DNA from: Hyalella azteca
Lineage: Eukaryota > Arthropoda > Malacostraca > Amphipoda > Hyalellidae
Assembly: GCF_000764305.2 (NCBI RefSeq)
Contig: NW_025939527.1
Span: 1,583-65,582 of the forward strand
Direction: 5' to 3'
DNA: 64,000 bases
Part shown: positions 10,586-20,900 of the stretch, in pieces
Layout of the letters: the number at the start of each line of letters is the position of its first letter
Position numbering within the stretch: the first letter of the stretch is position 1
Translations under genes and position numbers: made by a program
The notes under the pieces: generated by a model
The model's input: only the letters and a program-made list of their open reading frames with translations
Told to the model about the DNA's origin: nothing
The model's database searches: none

Positions 10586-10906
10586 TCAGTTTTTTAGTTT
10601 ATAGCCGTGGCCCCTGGTATTGGTTCTTGTTTCAAATTCTATTAATCCTTCTGGGGCTTTGTATAAGCCATGAGTATACTTGTATGCTTCAATGAGTTCC
10701 CCACGCAGACGTCGATAACTGAGGCTTGGAAGCTTCAGAATCTTTAATCTTTCATCATAGGACTTGCCTTTCAAGCCCGGAATTATCCTTGCTGCACGTC
10801 TTTGAACTCTCTCTATTAAATTTTTGCCCTTTTCAAGTTTCGGTGACCACACGAATTTTCCAAACTCTAGGTTCGGGCGCACGACAGCAACAAACAACTG
10901 CTTCAT
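10586..10906 (-). pseudogene. CR1-like RT C-terminal fragment (copy B)
   Basis: An uninterrupted 106-codon piece of the region just downstream of the RT palm/thumb, with VVRPNLEFGKFVWSP, RRAARIIPGLKG and LPSLSYRRLRGELIEAYKYT. This is the standard C-terminal signature of CR1-clade LINE polyproteins. It is continuous with the palm fragment at 11,738-12,259 once the nested insertion is removed. Confidence 0.85.
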
Positions 10907-10963
10907 CGCTTCTGCATCTAGGAACCCGAAAGAGCTTCTGATCTGTCCAAGTCGTTTACTGGC

Positions 10964-11736
10964 TTTATTTTTATTTTATTTTATTTTTTAAAGGCCTCCC
11001 ACACTCACCATTCCAACAAAAAAGGAATTAATTTTATTAATTAAAAACAGGGAATGGTTTCATGTCAGTGATCAGGGCCCCGACCTTAACGCCTCTGATG
11101 GTGGCCATCACAGACTCCGAGGGTCACTGAGCTGTGACGCGAGCGAGGAGCGGGCCCACGTCGAACTTTTCTCTGACTGCTGTTAGGATGCTAGCTGCAT
11201 TGCCTCTCTGCACAGCCAAACCCTACCTTTGCTCCAACCATAGAGTCTCTCTAAGTTCGCCGGACAATTCCGTATTGCGACGGCCAATCTGTGATATTAA
11301 GAGACCAGTCGTTTCACGATATGTGCCCATCGTTTCTAATGCGACTGGCTCGAAACGATGCCGAGCTGCCAGCGCCGCGTATTTACGTCTCTTGCTATCC
11401 TCCGCCGCACGAGCCGCGAACCCAGCAGAAATAGCCTAATTATTGACGTGCGACTCAGCAAAATTGTCGACGCAGGTTGCATCTCAGCACAAACACCTTC
11501 CATTAGAAAATGGGAAAACCGTTAAGCCATCTGGTCTAGTACCATCCCCTCTGTCCACTCCGACGGATTCAAGGCATGAAGGAACGCCAGCGCTCTGAAG
11601 AGCCCTCCTGATCACATCGTTCAGAGCCGAGTGTCTTGGATGTCGCCCAGCGCTGTACTTACAAGAAAGGCCATGCAGCCCTCGTGCATCCATCCGCTTT
11701 CCGCACCGACAAGTGTGGGGTTCGCATACATTTGCG
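10964..11736 (-). mobile_element. Nested 5'-truncated LINE fragment (C-terminal RPD domain type)
   Basis: Minus-strand translation from about 11,700 gives DARGLHGLSCKYSAGRHPRHS, then RALQSAGVPS, GDGTRPDGLTVFPFSNGRC, two in-frame stops, then ARAAEDSKRRKYAALAARHR, ALETMG and LAVQRGNAASILTAVRE. This conserved HGLSC...RPDG...KYAALA order is the C-terminal domain of a family of invertebrate non-LTR elements, possibly a PD-(D/E)XK-like nuclease. The 3' end is A-rich (rc of the T/TTTTA run at 10,964-10,990) and the 5' end is abrupt, as expected for target-primed insertion with 5' truncation. Confidence 0.75.
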
Positions 11737-11737
11737 C

Positions 11738-12259
11738 CTAATTGACTTGACCTTCAATATGCATAAAAAATTCCAACTCATTGTCAATATTAACTCCTAA
11801 ATCTTTCGACTTCGACATCATCACTCTGTCGTTACAACCGTGCCTTCTCATACTGTAATCTTGATGTTCATTATTCTTGCCAAGGTGGATTACTTTACAT
11901 TTGTCAGCGTTAAAACGCAGCTGCCACTTATCAGCCCAGTCAAGCAGCTTGTCAAGATCACCTTGTAACTGTAATTTTTGCAACGTATTCTTCACTGTAT
12001 TATAAATTTTTGTGTCGTCAGCATACATCGAGCACACGCTAGACACAGCTTCTGGCAGATCGTTTATAAACGCAACGAATAAAACAGGTCCGAGAACTCT
12101 TCCTTGTGACACGCCGCTGCGCACTGAAGCCCAGCCTGATAAGGACCCATTACTGACACGTTGTCGTCTCTCTACTTGAAAATCTCTGATCCATTTGAGT
12201 AGTGTCAATTTCCAAAGACTGCAATTTCCGCAACAGCCGCTCATGTGGGACACTGTCAA
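11738..12259 (-). pseudogene. CR1-like reverse transcriptase palm fragment (copy B)
   Basis: 173 codons of RT palm with the YADD catalytic box (MYADDTKIYNTVK), the preceding SGVSQGRVLGPVLF motif (usually SGVPQGSVLGP) and the downstream FNADKCKVIHLGKNN motif. The P-to-S and S-to-R changes in the PQG motif and the loss of flanking frame mark it as decayed. Confidence 0.9.
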
Positions 12260-12540
12260 GTGTCAATTGCCCTGGCAAAATCGAGGTACACTTTATCTAG
12301 GTACTGGCTCCCATGCGTCCAGCAGGCGGGTCCAATCAGTCAGAGTAGGCAAGAGGTAATTATACTTTAATAATTGTAGACAAGTATTTTGATCAGAATT
12401 TGCCATCATTAAAAAATGGTTTGTTCAGCAAATTGATGTAGACTGGGAAGGCATTAAATTACTTCGGTTCTATTTCTATCAAGTACTCCGCTGCTAGTTG
12501 TGTTATGCAATTTATTATTTTCTTTGCATTTGACTCACAG

Positions 12541-14050
12541 GATTGACTTTTATTATTCAATACTATTATTATTATTCGCATTGTTGCAGTGACTACGACA
12601 TTTCTCTACCGCAGAAATGGGTTGGCAATGAATCAATTTCCATTTTCTGCGTTGAAATATTCTCCGCTAATGCCATAACTTTATAGCGCGATCGAAAAGC
12701 TGCACAGTTGTTAGGTGGCAATCGAATCCTACAAATCGTTTTCTGCTGACCTCAACCAATCAAGGTTGACAAGGTAGGCCGTAGGTACAATCGACAAGTA
12801 ACGTATAATTCGCTTCAAGTAAATGTGCACACTGTAAATGGTTTTAATTAACTTGAATACAAAATTTTCCTATTAATTTCAAATGAGGCCATATTTGGCC
12901 TTTTTGTGAGCTAAATTGTTTTTTTTTTCTCTTGGCTTCTCTCAGTTCTCTGGCAACCAGCTGCAGAGTACCGGGTGATTTAATTGATTCAAGTTTGTCT
13001 TCGATGTGCTCTTGTTTTATGTTTGCGTCGTTTTAGCTTGGTGGATGTGCCTGCACTGTGTGGTTGAAGAGTCAATTGAACACTTCCTCCTTAAATCCTT
13101 TCACGTATACTTTGGTTAACGGTATACGATCAATGAATATGAAAGACAGGTGATGATATCAACTTTCAAGTAGGGCCTATACATGCCCTGGGAGTCCCTC
13201 TCAAATCTGACTTATCTGTGCGTGTGCTCCACAGCTCCTTGGTGGAGGAAATTATCCCAAAAGAGTTCACTGTTCAGCACCATATAGTGAGAGCAACCAC
13301 CACATAGCCTATCTAATGCAAACCAGTCGAATGAGTCTATTATCTAGTACCATCAGTACCATGTAGCTGGTGAAGTAAACTGGATCAAACAGTGATTTGC
13401 CCCGGCCTCCAATTTTGCTCCAAACACGAAAATTGTTAATAACATGGAGTGCTGATGCCAGCATAGCTGATAGAAGACGATGAAATTGTGGGAATCATGA
13501 TGAAGACTTGAAGTAAATAACTATTGCTGGCAATGCTGAGTCCAGACTCTGTCCAGTAGTTACAAGTGGGAGTGGCCAACGTGCGATTTCTTCACCTACA
13601 GTACCGGTACCGGATACAACCCACAACCACCACCACCAGGCACCAGCTTGGTGGAAGGTGGATTGCCTTTCTGTAACATAATCTATTCTGATACCAGTTA
13701 TGGGAGAAAGTTGGTCGTGTTCACTGCAAAAGCATCAAGCATGTATGTTATTTGAGCTCTCTAAAGAACCGGTGAATTTATTTTTTGTCAAAGGATTAAC
13801 ATTTGTATTTACTTGAAATAATCATTATTTAAAGTTTGATTCCTTATAAACAAGACTGGCTTTCTCCCTCACCCTCAGAGGCTCAGACCTCAGAGGTTTG
13901 CCAGTCTGCTTTGCGGAATTGCTTATTTTATTTTTATTATTCACTTACTTTATTTTTTTAATTATTTTATTTTTTCAGTTATCTGTATTAAAATCTTTAT
14001 TTATTTTTTGTTTACTTTTTGTGTTTTTTGTGCCTTTTGTCTTTTTCCAT
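12541..14050. other. Intergenic sequence without recognised features
   Basis: AT-rich, with short simple runs (attattattatt near 12,560; ccaccaccacc near 13,630; T-rich at 13,930-14,045). I see no supported gene, RNA or element. Confidence 0.5.
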
Positions 14051-16440
14051 AAGGAGTTGAAGTTTGGTTCAACATGGCAGATTCCAGCTGCCTCGCTGTT
14101 GCTGGCATGCTGGGTCTGGTTTTGGTCCTCCTGTGTCATCTTCTTTTTGGCGAGTGGAGACTGGTGAGTTAGTTGTGATGATGGAGAGAGGGGGTGCACC
14201 GGTGCAGTTTCTGGCACCTTTGATGTTGAAGACTCAGACCCAGTGATAGTGACAGTATCCTTGAGGGGTTGAGGCTATCCCTGCCATTTCTGCTCGAAAG
14301 TGCAGGAACCGGAACTCAAGTGGTTCAAGTGTGAGTCTTCCATCCAGGCAGTAGACAGTGTAGACTGAGTAGAGCAAAACGTGCAGGTGGCGGCTGTGGC
14401 GCAGCTGTGAACCAGGGTGCAGAGGATGGAAGCAGCGTTGCCAATATATGGGTTTTTAAGCCCAAAGTGTCGCCAACCATTTTCAAGATGCATTGCCTGG
14501 TAATTTTTACTGAAATGCCATTTACACTCAGTAATGAAAAACTATTCAGAAGCCATGAACTTTTTTTACAAGGTTGCATGCACGTGTTACCCAAAATAAC
14601 TCATTTTACCCCAAAAACAGTCCAATTATACAGCAAGTGTCAACTGAACATATGATAACACAGTCTGACTGCTCTAATGTTACCGCAACTATGCAATCGT
14701 AAACTTGTTGTTTGCATTTGCATACGATATTTTGGCGGGAACTCATCGCAACTAATTTCCAGACAAGCTTACTGCATCCTGATCCGTCCAACGTACCGGA
14801 AACCCTACTTTTTTCTAAATGTTTGGCCGAAGACTGACAAATATATTAAATGCAAGAATTTCAATCTAAATGTGTTGGCAATATCTTCTGAAGGCGTAAA
14901 TTTTGCTACTGAAGCATCGCCAAGATCTTGCAATATTCATCCACTCTCTGCACAGTGGGGCGTGGGCTGTGAATAGCAGAAAGTTACCAGGTCTCTGTGT
15001 AGTAAATCTCTATAAATGAACATCCAAATGGCAGATTGGCAGTCAATGTCAAGTCAAGTAAAGGCAAAGCTAACACTACCATCAAATTCAACTTTGCAGA
15101 GTGCTGGTTCTGGCCAGACCATCTTGATCTTGGTGGAGCCTCAGAGGCTCAGGGACCTAATGGCTAATGCATATTGCAGAGTAATGCTCTGAGCTTTCTC
15201 ATGGACCCAATTGGCCTTGCCCAGGCCCCAGGGTATCAAGAACTCAATTTTTGGGAAAGTTCACAATTTGAATGTGCACACTAATCGTCAACACTAGCTA
15301 ATTGCTTTAGAATCACTTTCTTTTAGAGGAAATCAGATGTCCAAATTTCTATCTGTGTCAGTGTGTGCATGATTGGAAAATGGGTAGTTCAATGCTACCA
15401 GCCTGGATCAGATATCTGTGTGTATGGACTGGAGTTCTGGGTCCAATTGATCCCAATGTGGGCATAGAAGATATATTGGAAATTGCTAATGCTGGAGAGT
15501 GGAGACTCATTACCATTTACCAGCATCACTAGGCTCACCAGATCTCAAAATGGAATACATCAGGCATGGAATATGTCTACTTGGTGAGCCATGACTGCAT
15601 TTTTTGAGCAGTGGTTTTATGGGTTTGGCAGCCACAATTTCATTTCTTTGAGCTGTGATTGCATTTCTTTGAGCCATGAATTCCATATTTTGGCTATGAA
15701 AAGCCATTTACAAGGTGCAAACTTATTTTCAAAGTCCCATGCACATGTTACCCCAAATTTCTAATATTACCCTAAAAACAGTCATCAAAAAGCAAGGCTA
15801 TGTCACTAACACTTGTCTTCACTTAAGTGGCAACTGAACACATGATATTGTAATCTGACCGCTCTGACATGATCGCAACTACGCAATCTTCAAGGAAACA
15901 TTTTGGATGTTGAAAGGACATGTTTGCAATGCAAACTGCAATTTTTTCAAACAAACAAAAATACATGACATTAGAGCCACGAGATTTCATAGGTACCTAC
16001 TGAAGTTTTATGATATTAGAGCCACGATATTTCAGAAAAAATGGGACTTTACCAGCCATGGAATATATGAGCCATCAGCTACTTTGAAGTTAACATTTGA
16101 GGGACAGCTATTGCCTAGTCAGGTCAGAATTGGATATGTATCCTACCCAGTACAGTGAGACCATTTGTGGCTGCTCCTTGAAGACGTTACAGATGCCAAA
16201 GAATGGGACATTTTGCAGAGGACTGTAAATTGTAATTCTCTTAGAAGGTGTCTTCTATGTGCTGGACCTCCTGAGCAAACAGTTTGTAAATCAGCTGAGT
16301 TGCACTGTGCCAACTGTAAGGGATCCCATGCTGCAAATTCCCAAGAGTGCCCTTTCATTGTGAAAGCCATTGCAGTTGAAAAGCTGCATGCCACTGGTTA
16401 TACCTATGCTCAGGCTGTCAAAGCAGTATAGTTGTCAGCA
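14050..16440 (+). mobile_element. Degraded LINE ORF1 (gag-like) region
   Basis: The right end is clear (see the zinc-knuckle entry). The left part is weaker: an ATG at about 14,074 and a stretch near 14,276-14,340 reading PCHFCSKVQEPELKWFKC, which has the look of a small zinc finger. A ~150-bp direct repeat (about 14,556-14,700 and 15,700-15,890, with the shared landmarks atgcacatgttacc / atgcacgtgttacc and caactgaacayatgat) lies inside. The stretch may be one old insertion or several. No frame is intact. Confidence 0.4.
16065..16440 (+). pseudogene. Jockey-type LINE ORF1 zinc-knuckle remnant
   Basis: Across two frameshifts the plus strand reads LTFEGQLLPSQVRIGYVSYPV, VRPFVAAP, YRCQRMGHFAEDC, RCLLCAGPP, HCANCKGSHAANSQECP and GYTYAQAVK. 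This is the CCHC zinc-knuckle end of ORF1 (gag-like, nucleic-acid-binding) of Jockey-type non-LTR retrotransposons, which typically shows VRPYIPxPxRC, CQRFGH, CANCxGxH and LSYAQA in the same order. The first Cys of the first knuckle is changed to Arg and stops interrupt it. Nonfunctional. Confidence 0.8.
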
Positions 16441-16984
16441 CAAAGACAGGCTCCTATTCCAGTGGTCCGGTTGTCCCACGCTCACATGCTTCCTAAACCT
16501 TCAGCTCCTATGCTCTTGAAATTGTAAATAGAAAGGCCTGTCACTTCATGTGTATTTTTCTTTTGTCAATTTAAGTTTTTATCTTCGATGTGAATTTCAG
16601 TTTTCTAATTGATTCTGCTTATCTTATAGGTTTTGAACTGACAATGGAACTGACGTTTTCTCACATAAAGAAACTGCAAATTTGCTGACTATTATTTATT
16701 GCCACTAAATTCGTTGTGGCTCATTTTTGGCTGCAATTTTCAATAATTGTAGTAAAGGCCTAGAAGATTCTTATTCAATCTTGAGTTTTTTTTCTTATTC
16801 TGCCCAATAGATTGGATCTGGCAAATAGGTTTGCTTTATGAATGAACCACTTTTCAAAGCAAGCTCCTGCAGTCCTGCACAAATTAAATTTTTAAGACAG
16901 GGTCACCACATTGAAGATTTCTAATTATAATACAATAATAATAGCGGTTTCAGCATTTATTAGGCCGTAGGCCTGTCGCCAATT
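16441..16984. other. AT-rich sequence without recognised features
   Basis: No open reading frame or repeat structure that I can support. Possibly the 3' flank of the ORF1 remnant. Confidence 0.4.
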
Positions 16985-17186
16985 CTTAACATTGCAGAAC
17001 ATTCACAGCTTGTTGCGGTCTTGAACTCACAATTCACTGCTCCAATTCTGCTGTGCTTAACCGCCCGGCCTCTTTGCCGATTCTGACCAGAAACTGGGGC
17101 ACAGAGCTGGGTTCAAACCCGTGCCTCTCTGCTCCAATCTTGGTACTCTGAACTTTAACCACTGGGCCACCCTGCACCTAATTGGT
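16985..17186 (-). repeat. tRNA-derived SINE, apparently dimeric
   Basis: On the minus strand, starting near 17,186, there is a pol III A box (TGGCCCAGTGG) and a B box (GGTTTGAACCC) about 40 bases further, the layout of a tRNA-derived SINE head. A second, weaker A/B-like pair follows (GGCCGGGCGGTTAAGC, then GAGTTCAAGACC). Both halves share the phrase ATTGGAGCAG between their boxes. The 3' limit is approximate. Inference: a dimer of two tRNA-like monomers. Confidence 0.7.
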
Positions 17187-17819
17187 GCGCCAATAATTGA
17201 AGTATTTTCATCATACTATGTAGAATGTTTTAAAATTTGTATAACTAATCATAAGATAATAATCATGCAGCAAAACAGAGTGTGAATAAATTTTCTTTCA
17301 TTAAAAAATTCATTTCATCCTTTTAAGTGCATTTTCTCATTTATGGAAAAAAGGTGCTTATGTGCTCGTCATGTCTGTCCGTCCGTCCATATGTCTGTCC
17401 ATGACTTCACGGATGGGCGGACAAGAAAATGCACTCTGTCACTCACTGCAGTTAGTACTGATCTAATTTTTTATCTCATAGATTCACCAAACTTTTTGAA
17501 TCATAACCCTGTGCTTTGTGGCATGAATAATCATTTGTGATCACAACTAAATCTAGTTTACTAGTATCACACATGTAGGATATAATTTTGTCCAACAATT
17601 AATATAAAATTAAATCAATAACAAAGTGCATGTTATAGTGGATTCAAAGACTATAAATCTTTGCTGGCTCCCCAACACAACAGCTTTGAAATTAATATTT
17701 TCTTCAAGTTTTGAATTCTACTATTCATTGTAACAGTGATTTTGTTATTCTTTTCCAGCTAAGTTCTGTGTGATGATTTGACAATATTAATTACTTTTAA
17801 TTTTTTCCAGTTTAGCATC

Positions 17820-18834
17820 ATGTTTCACTGTCCAAGTCAAACCTTGTTAAATAGATATATTTTTCCTGGATATGGAGGAAGAAAAATTGCTAAGGACACC
17901 ACTAATTTTATTTACTTGTATTATCTAATATTTATGAAGAAACTTTCTAATGCTTCTCATGCAGAAGCATTCAAACGGTGAGTTTGGTATGAATAATTTG
18001 TCTTTTTCCATATACCTGGTAATCAGTCAAGTTCCATGAAATTGAGTTACCTTCTTCTGATGGGACCCTCAAGCTTCTATTAATTATTTGGCTGATATTT
18101 TTCATGTCTTTCATCTTAATGGCGAACAGCTGTCCCACTATTTTCTTGCAATTTAAGTTTTGATTTAACAAGAGTAAATATTGAATGAAAAATCTTATTT
18201 TATGATGATACGAGTAATGAATACTTGCAGTGTACATGTTTTGTCTCCTTTGAATATATATAATTTACCTTAATTGTTTTAATATGATGCACATTAAAAA
18301 TGATGCATAAATTACATCATTTTAACATGGTGCTTATACTCTGACCAAACAATGTAATCATTGTAATGTAATAATGGATTTGATTGCACAGTTTTCCTCG
18401 TTTTAATTCTACAATTGTTACATTGCAGGCGGAATATTAGTGTATCCTCGGAAGACGTTGCAAAAGCAGCAGTGAAGCTGGCCAGTGAGTTCAGCATATC
18501 CCACAGGATGGCAAGCAGACGTGACCATCACCACAGCTCTGGTAGCTCTTCATCTTCCAGCAGGGCCAGCAAAGAGCACCACAAAAAATCTGCAAATAAA
18601 ATTGCAAAAAATCCTATTCACCGTAGCACTAAGAACAAGTTGTCTGCTCTTTCTAAAAAGCCTCCAAAGCCTCGATTGTTCTCTTCTTCTCAACTTGAAG
18701 AAACTGCTAAGGAAGTTTCAACATCTGATCGAAGCTATCAAAGTGGCTTTACTCTTAGTTCAAAATCATTGTCATTGAACAGCAGTAGCAGTAGCAATAC
18801 CTCGCCAAATACTAGTGGTTCAGAGATGTCTTGA
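17820..18834 (+). CDS. Histone-fold protein resembling CENP-W, two exons
   Basis: Exon 17,820-17,977, intron GTGAGT...TGCAG (17,978-18,428), exon 18,429-18,834. Joined length is 564 nt, 187 residues plus stop, with the Arg codon split in phase. Residues about 5-75 look like a histone fold: LLNRYIF (helix 1), IAKDTTNFIYLYYLIFMKKLSNASH (long helix 2) and ISVSSEDVAKAAVKLASEF (helix 3 after a strand loop). The order and spacing match CENP-W, the inner-kinetochore partner of CENP-T, whose vertebrate form is only about 88 residues. Here a further ~100 residues rich in Ser, His and Lys follow. The ATG at 17,820 is preceded by an acceptor-like ttttttccag (17,801-17,810), so a 5' UTR exon may lie upstream. 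Another histone-fold family (for example CHRAC/NF-Y-like) is possible. Confidence 0.7.
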
Positions 18835-20900
18835 ACAGGTTGTCAACAGCATTACTGATGTGGCGTAGTATAACGGAAATACATTTTTGTATTATTTCAG
18901 CATTTTCATTAACGCACCTAGTGTACTTGCTCAACGTTTATAAAGCTGAAAACATTTTGTGAACAAATTCAGAAATTTCACTTTGGGATTCAAAATCTCC
19001 TGCACGACTTTTTTCAGTATCTGGATGCTCTTACATATTTTTTTTAATATTTCTTAATTATGAAGACATTGAGAGAGTTCTACATTTTTGTACTGATGTA
19101 ACATTGCCAGCTTTAATTTATTTTAATTAGTGGTGTTAGTCTTGACAAACTTTTATCTAGACCTTTAATATTCCTCCTTGTTTTGGAAGTGGTTTGAGTA
19201 AATGCATTGTCTAATTTTAAGATGTATTGATAGTAACACATTTGATACAAAAATAATTCTAGAATTCTTCCCATTGTTTGGTTTACTGCGTGTCCTGTTG
19301 TGAGCAACGTTGTATAGAGAGTAGCCTTGAAGTGAAATGTGGTCAACTTCTAATCCAAGTCATGGTTGATGGTGATGGCCAAATTGAAAAATATTCATAT
19401 AAAATTTTTCTTCTCAAATTTTAGCACATATACATATTGTTTCAGAATTGTTTCGAGCTAGTATAGATTTTTGAACTAAGAATATTCCCCACTTATTTTA
19501 ATAACTTGTATTCATGTTGAGTACTTTAATTATTGTCAAATAATGTTGTGACTGATAAAAGATATTTTCCTAAGTATCAGGATCAGCAATTCTATTGCAA
19601 CTTCAAAATTCTCTGATAATTTGAAATTTTGGTATAGCAAGAAGAAGCAATGTAGGGCTTAATGCTCAACTTATATTTCATAATTGCACATATTAGTGGA
19701 TATTGTACATGACGTAATACATCCAGGGCCTGAGCTGTACAGACTACGCTAAACCAGTTCCTGCGCAGCACTAAACGTTGCTAACTAGCAACAAGTGACT
19801 CAGGACTGCTTATGGTAACAGTGTAGGAAGAACTTTATAAGTGCACTTAAATTACAACATTGAACTTTAATTAAGGAATAATTTAGAAACATTCAAGGTT
19901 ATCATCACATTCGGTAGGAGTTAAACAGTACGTTAACGTTTTCTGCCTGGTGTTTTACTCCGTTAATCTTAAGGCGACAGTTTTTTTAGGGAGGAATTTA
20001 TCGTACGATATGCTTCACATAGATTTGGATTCAGCTATCACGTAACAAACGATGCATGAGGATTTACGTCTAAATTTGTGTTAATTACACTGTAAGCGGA
20101 GAATTTTTTGCTGCGCTAAATAAAGAATCAGTAAAGATCCCAAATGAGTAAACACAGGTAGAAGTAGCGCTCGTCAGTGCTACAGGCCAGGAACCACAAA
20201 AGGCTAAATTTTTATCATTTGATTGCGCCGGAACACGATTATTTATGAGATTGTTCACAGATAACTCACTTTACTACTCGAACGGCGTCAAGTTTATCGC
20301 TCATTTATGATGTCTCGTGTGACAAAAAAGTTGCTCACTACTGGCATTCATGTTTCATCCTTTATCATATATGATAATTAGGAGTTTTTTTTTCATTTTG
20401 TTTCAGTTTCGCCTTTGATCAGAATGAATTTCCAACCTCTATCTACGAAATTTGAACACACAATGTAACGAAGCTCTATATCTTAATCAGCGAAGACGAT
20501 ATGTACATTATTGCCTAATCTTCCCGAAAACTTAGTTGGAAATGAGTGGAAGTACTTGTATTAGCAATTAAATTACCCGATCCTACTGTACTTCATGATT
20601 TAGCTTTTGAAAATCACGGCAACGTGGTAAACCGGATACGTAATTAACATGGATTTTGGACTCATTTAGAACAGGATACCATGAATCAAAATTGCACTAT
20701 GAATCTATTCACAGCATTTTGAGTGTAAAACGTCTACAAATTAGAGAGACTCGGCACTGAGCATTCCTCTCACATTATAACTCACATTTTGGAAAAATCG
20801 TAAATTCTAGAATGGTTCTCCGAATTAAATAATGTCTTCTTATGTTTTGAGCCAGGATAACGCGTTAACCCTCATGCTCGAGAACAACCCTAATGCTGTT
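18835..20900. other. Convergent intergenic/3' UTR region
   Basis: Lies between the CENP-W-like gene (+) and the 1,474-residue gene (-), both of which end here, so it should hold both 3' UTRs. AATAAA on the plus strand at 20,119-20,124 and its complement near 19,117 are candidate poly(A) signals for the two genes. No other structure seen. Confidence 0.4.

Larger units (their letters stand above)
10250..12540 (-). mobile_element. Decayed CR1-like LINE, copy B, split by a nested LINE
   Basis: Minus strand. About 12,260-11,738 holds RT palm motifs: a line matching FINDLPEAV, the catalytic CSMYADDTKIYN box, LQGDLDKLLDWADKWQL and DLGVNID. About 10,964-10,586 continues with MKQLFVAVVRPNLEFG and VQRRAARIIPGLKGKSY. 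About 10,580-10,440 has a degraded SLDSIVDAPSMKNAFKNRLD tail. A GC-rich 3' region like that of copies C and D reaches about 10,250. The gap 10,964-11,736 is a nested insertion. The 5' end is truncated near 12,541 inside a non-RT insertion shared with copy A. Frameshifts and stops are present. Confidence 0.88.

Noticed and set aside
14064..14246. Short hydrophobic frame starting MADSSCLAVAGMLGL in the overlapping frame as a possible secreted peptide
   Set aside because: Lies in the degraded LINE ORF1 region, ends within about 35 codons, and has no promoter or splice support.
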